Below are positions 1-8,322 of a stretch of 64,000 nucleotides of DNA, piece after piece. Every line of letters starts with the position of its first letter. Positions within the stretch are counted from its first letter, which is position 1. Where the stretch lies: positions 372,001 to 436,000 of the forward strand of contig OZ253548.1 of the NCBI GenBank assembly GCA_965262595.1, given 5' to 3'. The position numbers and the translations under genes are program-made. This DNA comes from CATQHB01 sp965262595 (lineage in GTDB: Bacteria; Chloroflexota; Dehalococcoidia; Lucifugimonadales; UBA3495). The notes below the pieces were generated by a model. That model saw only the letters and a program-made list of their open reading frames with translations. It had not been told where the DNA came from and did not search any database.

Positions 1-69
1 GGAGTATATGTATGCCCTTCCTTGGGGGACTGACCGCCGTTCCCGGCGGCGTGTTCTTGGCCTAGGCAT
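1..69 (-). CDS. rpsK: 30S ribosomal protein S11, N-terminal part (truncated by window edge)
   Basis: Only the first 23 codons are inside the window. Read leftward from ATG at 69-67 they give a basic N terminus followed by SVPQGRAYIYS, which matches the conserved S11 start (VPxGxAyIxS). S11 lies in the 30S platform. The gene begins 13 bases after the rpsM stop, with a GAGGG Shine-Dalgarno in the spacer, so it continues the alpha-operon order rpmJ-rpsM-rpsK. The rest lies outside the window. Confidence 0.88.
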   Translation of the reverse strand, partial: MPRPRTRRRERRSVPQGRAYIYS

Positions 70-82
70 AAACTTCCCTCAT

Positions 83-475
83 CTATTTCTTAGCTCCGGT
101 GCGCCGACCGCGGCCGGCAACTGTCCTTCTTGGTCCCTTACGGGAGCGGGCATTGGTGCGGGTACGCTGGCCATGAACCGGCAATCCGCGCCGGTGCCGC
201 AGTCCCCGATAGGAGCCGATTTCAATTAAGCGGCGAATATTCTGGTTGACCTCACGGCGCAAGTCGCCTTCGGTCAGGTACTCTCGGTCCACGATTTCCC
301 GGATACGGTCCACCTGACTCTCGTCCAGCTCGTTCATACGAGGCGGGAGTTCAGTGTCAATTCCGGCCTTGGTCAAAATTTCGGTGGCTATGATTGGGCC
401 GACACCGTAAATGCTGCGCAGCGCGATATGCGCCCGCTTACGGTCTGGTACGTCAACGCCGGCTATACGAACCAT
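83..475 (-). CDS. rpsM: 30S ribosomal protein S13
   Basis: This 130-residue protein of the 30S head forms intersubunit bridges and contacts P-site tRNA. The start MVRIAGVDVP, the helix-two-turn-helix motif IYGVGPIIA, and the C-terminal GLRHRRGLPVHGQRTRTNAR are family hallmarks. The Arg/Lys-rich tail ends in KK. It is slightly longer than the usual 118-125 residues because of this tail. It sits between rpmJ and rpsK in the expected order. Confidence 0.98.
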   Translation of the reverse strand: MVRIAGVDVPDRKRAHIALRSIYGVGPIIATEILTKAGIDTELPPRMNELDESQVDRIREIVDREYLTEGDLRREVNQNIRRLIEIGSYRGLRHRRGLPVHGQRTRTNARSRKGPRRTVAGRGRRTGAKK

Positions 476-500
476 ATAATTCCTCCTGCCATCGCGGGGG

Positions 501-614
501 CTAGCCCTGCCGCTGGGAGTGTCGGGGATTGGAGCAGATTATCCGCACTACACCCTTGCGCTTGATGACCCGGCACTTATCGCACCGGGGTTTCACTGAC
601 GCGCTTACTCGCAT
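501..614 (-). CDS. rpmJ: 50S ribosomal protein L36
   Basis: A 37-residue gene starting at ATG 614-612 with a TAG stop at 503-501. It reads MRVSASVKPRCDKCRVIKRK then GVVRIICSNPRHSQRQG. The CxxC pair, a later Cys and the His form the zinc site of the C+ type of L36. It lies between infA and rpsM, as in most bacterial alpha operons. A GGAG-like Shine-Dalgarno (AGGAGAAGTAAC) precedes the start. Confidence 0.96.
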   Translation of the reverse strand: MRVSASVKPRCDKCRVIKRKGVVRIICSNPRHSQRQG

Positions 615-631
615 GTTACTTCTCCTGAACC

Positions 632-850
632 CTACTTAAACCGGTAGGTTATCCGGCCTCGGCTCAAGTCGTATGGGGAAAGTTCCACCAGTACCCGGTC
701 TCCGGGCAGCACTCGTATGAAGTGCATCCGGATCTTGCCGGATACATGGGCCAATACCTGGTGGTCATTGGGCAGTTCCACGCGGAACATACCATTGGGT
801 AGGGCCTCGGTTACTTTGGCCTCAACCTCAATTGCTTCCTTTTTCGCCAT
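632..850 (-). CDS. infA: Translation initiation factor IF-1
   Basis: A 72-residue protein, the exact usual length, made of a single OB-fold S1 domain (MAKKEAIEVEAKV, GDRVLVELSPYDLSRGRITYR). IF-1 binds the 30S A site during initiation. It lies between map and rpmJ. The 80-base spacer upstream of it is longer than most in this operon. The Shine-Dalgarno is AAGGAG, 8 bases before ATG. Confidence 0.97.
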   Translation of the reverse strand: MAKKEAIEVEAKVTEALPNGMFRVELPNDHQVLAHVSGKIRMHFIRVLPGDRVLVELSPYDLSRGRITYRFK

Positions 851-930
851 AAATCTCCTTAATCCGGAATCCGGTTTACTTCGGCCTGACCAAGCACCGA
901 CCGGACAGCTTTTGGCTGGTCCGCGTTGGG

Positions 931-1737
931 CTAGGTGTGTTTAGTAAGAATTTCCGGCCCGTCGTCGGTAATAGCAATGGTATGCTCAAAATGAGCCGAT
1001 AGGGAACCGTCCGCCGTAACTACCGTCCAATTGTCGTCCAGGATACGGGTATGCCAGTCGCCAACGTTAAGCATCGGCTCTATGGCGATACACATCCCCG
1101 GTCGGAGCAACTGTCCCCGACCCGGCTGGCCGTAGTTGGGCACCTGAGGGTCTTCGTGCAGGAAACGTCCCACGCCGTGGCCGACAAACTCCCGAACCAC
1201 GCTGAATCCTCGCGCTTCGCTGTAAGTCTGCACTGCGGCCCCAATGTCGCCAATACGGTTGCCCGGTCGGGCGGACTTAATACCGTCTTCCAGACTCAGG
1301 CGCGTAGCATCCATCAGGTCAATCGCAGTCTGGTCCACCCGGCCGACGGCTACGGAGACCGCGGCATCGCCGATAAAGCCGTCAATGGTAGCGCCTACAT
1401 CCATTTTGATAATGTCGCCTTCCTTCAATACACGCTTGCCGGGAATCCCGTGAACAATTTCCTCGTTCACCGAGGCGCAAATTGATGCGGGGAAGCCCCG
1501 ATATCCCTTGAAAGTAGGCTTGGCGCCGTGGCGGGTTATTTCCTTATAAGCGATGTTATCCAACTCGCGGGTCGTAATGCCCGGCTCGACGGAACGCTTA
1601 AGCAGCGTCAAAGTAGCGCCTACAATGGCGCCTGCTCGCCGCATCGCCTCCATTTCCGGAGCGGATTTAATCGTAATGCCGCCGGTGTAATTAGAGGCGG
1701 AGTTGGACGCGGTTTCTATTTTTCCTTTCCGATTCAT
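931..1737 (-). CDS. map: Methionine aminopeptidase, type I
   Basis: This enzyme removes the initiator Met from nascent proteins. All five metal ligands of the family are in place: Asp113, Asp124, His187 (FVGHGVGRFLHEDP), Glu220 (AIEPM) and Glu251 (FEHTI), plus His96 of IVHGIPG. The protein has 268 residues with about 20 extra, Ser/Asn-rich N-terminal residues before the conserved IKSAPEMEAMRRAG, so a slightly later start cannot be excluded. It follows adk, as in many spc operons. Confidence 0.96.
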   Translation of the reverse strand: MNRKGKIETASNSASNYTGGITIKSAPEMEAMRRAGAIVGATLTLLKRSVEPGITTRELDNIAYKEITRHGAKPTFKGYRGFPASICASVNEEIVHGIPGKRVLKEGDIIKMDVGATIDGFIGDAAVSVAVGRVDQTAIDLMDATRLSLEDGIKSARPGNRIGDIGAAVQTYSEARGFSVVREFVGHGVGRFLHEDPQVPNYGQPGRGQLLRPGMCIAIEPMLNVGDWHTRILDDNWTVVTADGSLSAHFEHTIAITDDGPEILTKHT

Positions 1738-1783
1738 CCTGCCTATTCTACTCCGTATTGGTCCAATTGCAAAGCGGGAATTA

Positions 1784-2458
1784 TTAGCCCTTATCCGTTG
1801 CGACTAACTCCAGCGACGCTAAAACCGAGTGGTTAACCTGTTCTACCGCCCCTACGCCGGATATTTCAGTCAACAAACCCTTTTCCAGGTAATACTCCAG
1901 CACCGGAGCCGTTTGGCGATGGTAAACCTCGATCCGCGTCTGCACCGCCTCGGGCCGATCATCCTCTCGCTGGTATAGCTCGCCGCCGCACCGCTGGCAA
2001 GGAGGAGTTGCGCCGGAATCGGTTTTGCCTAGCGATTGAGTCGCCTGGCACTGCCGACAGACGAACCGCCCGCCCAATCGTCGAATCAACTCGTCTTCCG
2101 GTACACTGATGAACAGCGCCTTGTCCAGGCCTCGGGACTTTTCCTCCAGGGTTTCATCGAGGATGTTTGCTTGATCCCGGGTGCGCGGAAATCCGTCGAG
2201 AATAAATCCGGCGGCCGGCCCCAACTCCAGCACCTTATCCAGGATTATGCCGACTCCCACCGTATCGGGAATCAGCAGGCCCTGGTTCATGTACTCGGCT
2301 GCCACCAGCCCCAGTTCGGTGCGCTGCTGAGCGTGAAACCGGAAGAGGTCTCCGGAGCTGATGTGGCTAATATCCAGTTGTTCTTTAAGCAGTTGGGCCT
2401 GGGTGCCTTTGCCGGCCCCCGGCGGCCCGAACAGCGCTAGTCGCAGCGATGACGTCAA
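1784..2458 (-). CDS. adk: Adenylate kinase, zinc-lid type
   Basis: It converts ATP + AMP to 2 ADP. The P-loop GPPGAGKGTQ lies at residues 11-20 and the NMP-binding segment includes SGDLFR. The LID domain carries two CxxC pairs (CRQCQ and CQRCG, about residues 134-158), the structural zinc site seen in Gram-positive-type adenylate kinases. At 224 residues it is of long-form length. The start is 2 bases after the secY stop, so translation is probably coupled. Confidence 0.97.
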   Translation of the reverse strand: MTSSLRLALFGPPGAGKGTQAQLLKEQLDISHISSGDLFRFHAQQRTELGLVAAEYMNQGLLIPDTVGVGIILDKVLELGPAAGFILDGFPRTRDQANILDETLEEKSRGLDKALFISVPEDELIRRLGGRFVCRQCQATQSLGKTDSGATPPCQRCGGELYQREDDRPEAVQTRIEVYHRQTAPVLEYYLEKGLLTEISGVGAVEQVNHSVLASLELVATDKG

Positions 2459-2460
2459 GG

Positions 2461-3789
2461 TTATCTCAGGAATCCTTCATAGTTTCGCATTAGCAGCTGA
2501 GCTTCCAACTGCCGTAGAGTATCCAGTCCCACTCCGACCATAATCAGCAAACTGGTGCTGCTCAACTGGATGGCCTGCACGTCGGTTACCAGGGAAGCGA
2601 GATAAGGTACGATCGCCACAAAGCCCAGGAAAATGGCGCCGCCGGTAGTGAGACGCACAATCACCCGGTTAAGATAGTCCTGTGTTGGTCGGCCCGGCCG
2701 GATTCCAAGGACGAATCCACCGTTGCGTTGCAGATTTTCAGCCAGGTTTTGCTGCTGGAACACCACCAGGGTGTAAAAGAAGGTGAAAATCACCACCAGG
2801 ATGAACACCAGAACCCAGTACGTAGGCTCCGAAGGATTAAAAAGGTCAGCGAAGAACCGGGCCACATCGCCTACCGCGCCGCTGTTGGTGGCAAAGTAGG
2901 TGGCGATGGTGCCGGGCAGAATTACGATGGAAAAGGCAAAGATGAGCGGTATCATCCCCGCTGAGTTAATCCGCAGCGGGATATAGGTGCCACCGCTTTG
3001 CCGGTACATTCGACCCCCGCGGAAAATGCTGCGGCCGTATTGAACCGGGATGCGCCGGTGAGCCTCGTTGAACAGCACAATCAGGGCGATGATCAGCACG
3101 CCAATAATCACAAAAAAGCCGATGCCCAATATGTCCTGCCGGTCCAGAAAGCCCTGGGTAATCAGGCCGGGGAATCCGGCTACGATGCCCGCGAAGATTA
3201 TCAGAGAAATACCGTTGCCAATGCCGCGCTCCGTTATCAACTCACCCAACCAGACCAGGAACATGGTTCCTGCGGTCATGGATATAATTGCGGCCGCGGT
3301 CGGCAGCAGAGCATCGCCGGTAAATCCAACATTGGTCAACACATTGCTCTGTTGTAACAGGACCAGTTGACCGAAACCCTGAGCGAAAGCAATGGGAACG
3401 GTAAGCCAATGGACGATTCGGTTTATCTTGGCCCGGCCGCCCTCTCCTTCCCGGGATAACTGCTGCAAACTGGGAATCACCGGGGTCAGCAGCTGCATCA
3501 CAATAGACGCGGTAATATAGGGAAAGACTCCCAGGGCGACGATACTCATCCGGCTCAGCGCCCCACCGCTGAACAAGTCCAGAAAACCCAATAGTTGGTT
3601 GTTCTCAAAGAGGGAATTCAGTTGGACGGTGTCGATACCCGGTATGGGTATGTGGGACACAAACCGATAGAGGGTTAACATTGCCAGGGTAAAGAGAATC
3701 TTGTACCTTAAGTCGGGCAGACTAAAGGCATCGACCGCCGCCTGGATGAGTCGGGGCCACCTTCCCCCCTGTGCTTCGGTAGAAATCAT
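2461..3789 (-). CDS. secY: Protein translocase subunit SecY
   Basis: The 442-residue channel subunit of the Sec translocon, with ten hydrophobic membrane segments. Conserved stretches include YRFVSHIPIPGID (plug and TM1 region), the TM5/TM6 loop with RRIPVQYG and the C-terminal loop RPGRPTQDYL. It lies between rplO (4 bases upstream) and adk. No secE or secG is present in this window, but a second, SecA-like ATPase is found near 46-50 kb. Confidence 0.97.
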   Translation of the reverse strand: MISTEAQGGRWPRLIQAAVDAFSLPDLRYKILFTLAMLTLYRFVSHIPIPGIDTVQLNSLFENNQLLGFLDLFSGGALSRMSIVALGVFPYITASIVMQLLTPVIPSLQQLSREGEGGRAKINRIVHWLTVPIAFAQGFGQLVLLQQSNVLTNVGFTGDALLPTAAAIISMTAGTMFLVWLGELITERGIGNGISLIIFAGIVAGFPGLITQGFLDRQDILGIGFFVIIGVLIIALIVLFNEAHRRIPVQYGRSIFRGGRMYRQSGGTYIPLRINSAGMIPLIFAFSIVILPGTIATYFATNSGAVGDVARFFADLFNPSEPTYWVLVFILVVIFTFFYTLVVFQQQNLAENLQRNGGFVLGIRPGRPTQDYLNRVIVRLTTGGAIFLGFVAIVPYLASLVTDVQAIQLSSTSLLIMVGVGLDTLRQLEAQLLMRNYEGFLR

Positions 3790-3793
3790 CGGG

Positions 3794-4237
3794 CTAGATT
3801 TCCTCCGCCTGGCCCCCTGCCGCTTCTATCTTCGCCCGAGCAGACTGGGTGAATCGATGAGCGGCTATGGTCAAGGACTTGCTGATCTCCCCGTTGCCCA
3901 GTACCTTAACCGGGTATTTGAGACTGGACAGCAGCCCTCTTCGATAAAGCAAGTCGGGAGTGATGCGCTCGCCGGCGTCGAAAGACTCCAGGTCCTCCAG
4001 CTTAACCAGCGAGAAAACAGTCTTGAACTTGTTATTGAAACCCCGCTTCATCGGCAGACCCTTGATCAAGGGCAACTGACCCCCCTCAAAGCCGGGGCGG
4101 ATGCGATAACCGGAGCGGGATTTTTGCCCCTTCATTCCCCGGCCTCCGTAGCTGCCCTGACCGGCGGCATCGCCGCGGCCAACCCGCTTACGCGCCTTCC
4201 GGGCTCCAACGGACGGGATTATTAAGTGCTCCATCAT
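3794..4237 (-). CDS. rplO: 50S ribosomal protein L15
   Basis: A 147-residue protein with the conserved Gly/Arg-rich N terminus (KRVGRGDAAGQGSYGGRGMKGQ) and the L15 signature near SKSLTIAAHRFTQSA. L15 is an assembly protein of the 50S. Two consecutive Met codons stand at the start. The 178-base spacer between rpmD and this gene is the longest in the spc part and contains a strong hairpin at 4265-4303. Confidence 0.97.
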   Translation of the reverse strand: MMEHLIIPSVGARKARKRVGRGDAAGQGSYGGRGMKGQKSRSGYRIRPGFEGGQLPLIKGLPMKRGFNNKFKTVFSLVKLEDLESFDAGERITPDLLYRRGLLSSLKYPVKVLGNGEISKSLTIAAHRFTQSARAKIEAAGGQAEEI

Positions 4238-4264
4238 AACGGATGCCTACTCCTGGAAAGTTTG

Positions 4265-4303
4265 CCCCGGAATGACCAGGACTCCTGCCTGGCTGTTCCG
4301 GGG
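4265..4303 (-). promoter_or_regulatory. Two-tier hairpin in the rplO leader
   Basis: An 8-bp outer stem (CCCCGGAA with TTCCGGGG) and a 5-bp inner stem (CCAGG with CCTGG) are separated by a symmetric 3+3 internal loop and close on a 7-base loop. It starts 28 bases upstream of the rplO start and lacks a U-tract, so it is not a simple terminator. A role as a ribosomal-protein binding site or mRNA processing site is inferred from position only. Confidence 0.55.
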
Positions 4304-4415
4304 AAGAAGGTACATTGACCATGAAATTGAGGTAACTATGCTGGACCAGGTTTCTATTTGTATCCGGGTATCTTTGCCCTTGCGGCGAGCTCCCCGGGTG
4401 GCTAACCGTAGCCGA

Positions 4416-4607
4416 CTAGGGAGTCTCCTCTATCTCTTCCACCTTCACCAAATGCGATACTTTATTGACCATCCCACGGATGCTCGGGGTGTCACCGTGG
4501 GTTACCGAATGATGCAGGCGACGCAGTCCCAAGGCTTGAACCGCTTTCCGCTGATTCTGGGGTCTGCCGATACAACTCTTGATCCAGGTAATTTTGAGCT
4601 GGGCCAT
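4416..4607 (-). CDS. rpmD: 50S ribosomal protein L30
   Basis: A 63-residue protein with the L30 pattern LKITWIKSCIGRPQNQRKAVQALGL and the later HSVTHGDTPSIRGMVNKVSHLV. The usual bacterial length is about 60. It lies between rpsE and rplO, the standard spc order. The spacers on both sides (93 and 178 bases) are longer than elsewhere in this operon. Confidence 0.95.
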   Translation of the reverse strand: MAQLKITWIKSCIGRPQNQRKAVQALGLRRLHHSVTHGDTPSIRGMVNKVSHLVKVEEIEETP

Positions 4608-4700
4608 AAATACACCTATTGGGCTATTGGGTTTCCGGTTGATTCGCCAACCGACCGATGTAATACCGACCTGAAGCCGGTGAATCAGACAACTGATCGG

Positions 4701-5228
4701 CTACTCTTTTGGCAGGGTGCCTCTTCTTCGGGCAATTTCCGCTTGCGGGTCGCGCAGTTGACGCAAAGCTTCCAGAGTAGCTTGGACCGTGTTAATCGGG
4801 TTACGGGAACCCAGGGACTTGCCCACCACGTCGCGGACGCCGCCGAGTTCGAGAATCGCCCGCATTGCGCCGGCGGCAATAATTCCGGTGCCTTCCGGAG
4901 CCGGTTTAATTACCACTATAGAGGCGCCGACCTTAACGGTAATTTCGTGGGGAATGCTGCTACCCTTGATTGGAATCTTGACCATGTTTCGACGGGCGAT
5001 GGCGTTGCCCTTACGGACCGCATCCGGGATAACCAGGGCTTTGCCGAGTCCCACGCCTACGTTACCGCCTCCGTCTCCGACCACTACCAGAGCGTTAAAA
5101 CGCATCCGACGGCCGCCTTTAACCACTTTGGCGATGCGGCGGGTATAAACCACCCGCTCGGTAAATCCGGAGGGGTCTTCGTCTCGGGGTGGACGGTTTG
5201 GGCGAGGTCTGTTTGCAGTACTAACCAT
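4701..5228 (-). CDS. rpsE: 30S ribosomal protein S5
   Basis: 175 residues with the S5 double-stranded RNA-binding fold (ERVVYTRRIAKVVKGGRRM then FNALVVVGDGGGNVGVGLGKA) and the C-terminal domain (GVRDVVGKSLGSRNPINTV). S5 acts in decoding fidelity at the mRNA entry channel. The ATG overlaps the rplR stop by one base (TAATG), giving translational coupling. Confidence 0.97.
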   Translation of the reverse strand: MVSTANRPRPNRPPRDEDPSGFTERVVYTRRIAKVVKGGRRMRFNALVVVGDGGGNVGVGLGKALVIPDAVRKGNAIARRNMVKIPIKGSSIPHEITVKVGASIVVIKPAPEGTGIIAAGAMRAILELGGVRDVVGKSLGSRNPINTVQATLEALRQLRDPQAEIARRRGTLPKE

Positions 5229-5596
5229 TAAAACTCAAGGCCTCCCTCTCGTGCGGCTTCGGCTAATGCCTTTACCCGACCATGATATTTATAGCCGCCT
5301 CGGTCAAACACCACTTGGGTAATGCCGTGGGCCCGCGCTCGTTCGGCTAACAGCTTGCCAACGGCGGCGGAAACGGCGCTCTTGGGATGAAGGGCTTCGC
5401 CAACTTCCCGCAACGCTTCCTGGCTGGAGGCTGCTACCAAGGTAATTCCGCCGGTGTCGTCAATTATCTGGGCATAAATAGACCGAAGGCTGCGGAATAC
5501 GCAAAGCCTGGGCCTCTCCGAACTGCCGGATACCTTTTTACGGACCCGGATATGCCGAACACTTCTCAGCTTGCGAGCATCTTTATCTCTGGGCAT
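5228..5596 (-). CDS. rplR: 50S ribosomal protein L18
   Basis: 122 residues, usual length, with the 5S rRNA-binding core (RPRLCVFRSLRSIYAQIIDD) and the C-terminal FDRGGYKYHGRVKALAEAAREGGLEF, a near-invariant L18 ending. It lies between rplF and rpsE in normal spc order. Confidence 0.97.
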   Translation of the reverse strand: MPRDKDARKLRSVRHIRVRKKVSGSSERPRLCVFRSLRSIYAQIIDDTGGITLVAASSQEALREVGEALHPKSAVSAAVGKLLAERARAHGITQVVFDRGGYKYHGRVKALAEAAREGGLEF

Positions 5597-5659
5597 CTCT
5601 TATGAATATCTCCAGGTATTCGCTTACTTAAACTACTTTATAACTTGCCGTACTGTGCG

Positions 5660-6250
5660 TTAGGCCTTGCGTGCCGCGGCCTTGCCCGGTTTAAAGTGGA
5701 GAATCTCGCCCTGATACCGGATGCCCTTCTCTTTGTAGGCGTTCGGTGGGCGCGTTTTCCTCACCTGGGCGGCCAGTTCTCCTACCTTTTGCTTGTCAAT
5801 TCCCCGTACGTGCACCCGGTTATTACCTTCGACTTCCAGGGTTACCCCTTCACTCGGTTGAATCTCCACCGGGTGGCTATATCCCACATTAAGAATAATG
5901 CCCTCGCCGGACTGCTGCACCCGGTATCCAACCCCCATAAGTTCCAGGGTTTTGGTATAGCCGTCGGTGACCCCGACTATGGCGTTGGCGATCAGGCTGC
6001 GGGTCAACCCGTGCAGCGAATGGTGGAACTTCCGCTCGGAAAGCCGTTCCACTATAACCTCACCGGCTTCCACCATTACTTTGACTTCGGGGTGATAATT
6101 CTGAGTCATCGTACCGCGAGGTCCCATGACCGTCACACCGCCGTAAATGACCTCAACCTCGACTCCGCTGGGGATGGGAATCGGTTTTCGGCCAATACGG
6201 GATAAGGTTCTTTCTTCCGCCTGTTCAGCGGCGTCAGTATTACCAGACAT
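5660..6250 (-). CDS. rplF: 50S ribosomal protein L6
   Basis: The L6 core begins at SRIGRKPIPIPSGVEV and includes two homologous L6 domains, with the GVGYR motif and PNAYKEKGIRYQGE near the end. I chose ATG at 6250-6248: it follows GGAGGAG by 11 bases and overlaps the end of rpsH by 11. A GTG at 6298 would extend the protein by 16 residues but would overlap rpsH by 59 bases. Even with the ATG start there are about 23 extra acidic residues before the usual N terminus. Confidence 0.93.
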   Translation of the reverse strand: MSGNTDAAEQAEERTLSRIGRKPIPIPSGVEVEVIYGGVTVMGPRGTMTQNYHPEVKVMVEAGEVIVERLSERKFHHSLHGLTRSLIANAIVGVTDGYTKTLELMGVGYRVQQSGEGIILNVGYSHPVEIQPSEGVTLEVEGNNRVHVRGIDKQKVGELAAQVRKTRPPNAYKEKGIRYQGEILHFKPGKAAARKA

Positions 6251-6638
6251 AACAGAGAAGTTCTCCTCCAATGCCGAGTCGCCAAGCTCGTTGCCCACTC
6301 ATAAGCCCTCGGGAAGTGGATATTATGGCCAAACCCAATCCGCCGTAAACCCGCGGGATTTCGCCCTTACCCACAAAAATTCTCAAGCCGGGTTTGCTGA
6401 CCCGCTTCAGTCCGCTGATCACCGGTTCCCGTCCGGTTCGATAAGCCAAGTGCACCCGCAAAGAGGGGAACTGCTGGCCCCGGGGTATGTCAAAGTCCCG
6501 GATATAGCCCTGTTCCTTCAGGATGTTGGCAATAGCCAATTTGAGCTTGGAATGGGGAACCATCACGGATTCATGGCGAGCCTGAATGCCGTTTCGAATC
6601 CTGGTTAGCATATCTGCCACTGGGTCATTAACCGGCAT
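6240..6638 (-). CDS. rpsH: 30S ribosomal protein S8
   Basis: 132 residues, beginning NDPVADMLTRIRNG and ending GGELLCYVW, both S8 hallmarks; the STSRG motif lies near residue 108. S8 binds the central domain of 16S rRNA, and in Escherichia coli it represses the spc operon. It overlaps rplF at its 3' end. Confidence 0.97.
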   Translation of the reverse strand: MPVNDPVADMLTRIRNGIQARHESVMVPHSKLKLAIANILKEQGYIRDFDIPRGQQFPSLRVHLAYRTGREPVISGLKRVSKPGLRIFVGKGEIPRVYGGLGLAIISTSRGLMSGQRAWRLGIGGELLCYVW

Positions 6639-6691
6639 GGTTAGTTATTCTCCTACCCTCAAAGGTAAAATGGTTAGTCTATTGCCGTGAC

Positions 6692-6877
6692 TTACCAACT
6701 GGCCTTGCGTATTCCCGGCAAGTCGCCGGTCAGCGCCAACTGGCGGAAACAAATGCGGCAGACTCCGAAGTAACGGATATAGGCCCGAGGCCTGCCACAG
6801 CGATGGCAGCGGTTATACTTGCGACCGGGGTATTTGGGCTCCCGCAGCCATTTTTGAATCATCGATGTCTTTGCCAA
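6692..6877 (-). CDS. rpsZ: 30S ribosomal protein S14, zinc type
   Basis: A short 61-residue S14 with two CxxC pairs (CHRCGR and CRICFR) that bind zinc. This is the C+ form (rpsZ/rpsN type Z) instead of the about 100-residue zinc-free form. It starts MAKTSMIQKWLREPKY and ends GDLPGIRKASW. It lies between rplE and rpsH as expected. Confidence 0.96.
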   Translation of the reverse strand: MAKTSMIQKWLREPKYPGRKYNRCHRCGRPRAYIRYFGVCRICFRQLALTGDLPGIRKASW

Positions 6878-6930
6878 GGTAACTCCTATCGCGCTTCCGT
6901 GAATCCAGTCTTAGTCTTCTATTCCCAGAG

Positions 6931-7647
6931 CTAGCCCTCTTTAACGAAGGGCATTCCGAACATTTCCAGCAATCGTATGGACTCCGCATCGTTCGGGGCG
7001 GAAGTGATGATATTAACCTGCAACCCGCGGAACCGGTCAATCTGGTTATAGTCAATCTCCGGAAAGATAATCTGCTCCCGAATGCCGATGGAGAAATTGC
7101 CGCGCCCGTCAAAACCCCCACGGGAGATCCCCCGAAAGTCGCGAATACGGGGCAAGGCAGTGTTCACCAAACGGTCCAGAAAATGGTACATTCGGTTGCC
7201 CCGCAGCGTTACGCTGGTACCTACCGGATTGCCGGCGCGCAACTTAAAGGCGGCAATGGACTTGCGGGCGCGGGTTATTACCGGTTTCTGGCCGCTGATC
7301 GTAGTCAGGTCCCGGGTCGCATTTTCCATTGCTCTGCCGTTGGTCAGGGCCTCGCCCAAGCCGATATTAATGACGATTTTCTGCACCCGTGGCACCCGCA
7401 TATTATTGGTGAATCCAAACTCACTCATCATTGCAGGTACTATTTCATTGCGGTAAGTGTCCAGCAACCGGGGACGCATCAGCGGTTCATTCGCTGCGGC
7501 AGGTAGCGCTTCCTCGACTGCCGCGGCCCCGCTGCCGCGCCGGGCCCGGGACTGCCGCTGCCGGGCCGGCCGTGGGCTTTCCGGAGCAGCCGTCTCTTCG
7601 GGGGACACTTCGGCTTGCGGTTCTACCTGTTCATCATCGGGCATCAT
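6931..7647 (-). CDS. rplE: 50S ribosomal protein L5 with long N-terminal extension
   Basis: The L5 core starts near residue 57 (MRPRLLDTYRNEIVP) and contains VPRVQKIVINIGLGEA, the KSIAAFKLRAG loop and the C-terminal RGLQVNIITSA. L5 binds 5S rRNA and touches the P site. The core equals the normal length of about 180 residues. The 56 residues before it are Ala/Pro/Glu-rich, then Arg-rich, and look disordered. The extended ATG at 7647 overlaps the rplX stop by 14 bases, which supports its use; an internal ATG at the core is the alternative. Confidence 0.94.
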   Translation of the reverse strand: MMPDDEQVEPQAEVSPEETAAPESPRPARQRQSRARRGSGAAAVEEALPAAANEPLMRPRLLDTYRNEIVPAMMSEFGFTNNMRVPRVQKIVINIGLGEALTNGRAMENATRDLTTISGQKPVITRARKSIAAFKLRAGNPVGTSVTLRGNRMYHFLDRLVNTALPRIRDFRGISRGGFDGRGNFSIGIREQIIFPEIDYNQIDRFRGLQVNIITSAPNDAESIRLLEMFGMPFVKEG

Positions 7648-7954
7648 CGATTATTTCCTCGCACTTGGGGCAACCCCTTACTCTTTGGCCCGTTTCCAGT
7701 TTGACCGAACTGGGCTTGATGGCCTTGCTGCATTTGTTGCAAATCAGCATTACATTGGAAATGTGGATCGGGGCTTCCCGCTGAATCCTTCCGGCCTGAC
7801 GCAAACCCGGGCGCGGTTTGATGTGGCGGGTTATCATGTTAACACCTTCCACAACAATCCGGTTAGCTTCGACCATCTGGTGGTCCACTCGCCCGGTTTT
7901 GCCCTTTTCCTTGCCGGCAATAACCAGCACATTGTCCCCACGGCGGATGTTCAT
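7634..7954 (-). CDS. rplX: 50S ribosomal protein L24
   Basis: 106 residues with a KOW motif (RRGDNVLVIAGKEKGKTGRV) and the INMITRHIKP-type segment. The C-terminal part has two CxxC pairs (CNKCSKAI and CPKCEEII) suggestive of a zinc ribbon, as in many bacterial L24 proteins. The start overlaps the rplN stop by one base. Confidence 0.96.
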   Translation of the reverse strand: MNIRRGDNVLVIAGKEKGKTGRVDHQMVEANRIVVEGVNMITRHIKPRPGLRQAGRIQREAPIHISNVMLICNKCSKAIKPSSVKLETGQRVRGCPKCEEIIDDAR

Positions 7955-8322
7955 TAGACGACCTCCGGAGCCAGCGAGACGATGCGCATAAAGCCCCGAT
8001 CCCGCAATTCCCGAGCCACCGGCCCGAAGATGCGGGTGCCACGGGGCATCAGGTTATCCTGGATGATAACCGCGGCGTTATCGTCGAACTTGATATAGGT
8101 TCCGTCGGGCCTTAACAGACCTTGAGCCTGGCGAACCACTACTGCCTTGACCACGGTACCTTTGCGGACCGGCGAATTTGGGACGGCCTCGCGGACGGTA
8201 CAGACTATGATATCCCCAACTTGGGCATACTTACGCTTGCTGGACCCGGGAATGTTAATCAGCCGGATGAGCTTGGCGCCGCTGTTGTCGGCCACATTTA
8301 ATCGAGTATATGTCTGGATCAT
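7954..8322 (-). CDS. rplN: 50S ribosomal protein L14
   Basis: 122 residues, the exact family length. The N terminus MIQTYTRLNVADNSGAKL, the VRKGTVVKAVVVR stretch and the DDNAAVII then GTRIFGPVARELR end are diagnostic. L14 forms an intersubunit bridge and is the RsfS docking site. It overlaps rpsQ by 4 bases. Confidence 0.98.
   Translation of the reverse strand: MIQTYTRLNVADNSGAKLIRLINIPGSSKRKYAQVGDIIVCTVREAVPNSPVRKGTVVKAVVVRQAQGLLRPDGTYIKFDDNAAVIIQDNLMPRGTRIFGPVARELRDRGFMRIVSLAPEVV

Noticed and set aside
4272..5231. A 319-codon open frame on the plus strand
   Set aside because: It lies opposite rpmD and rpsE, which are unambiguous. Its translation matches no family and reflects the codon structure of the other strand.
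6251..6298. GTG start of rplF at 6298
   Set aside because: It would overlap rpsH by 59 bases and has no good Shine-Dalgarno; the ATG at 6250 has GGAGGAG.
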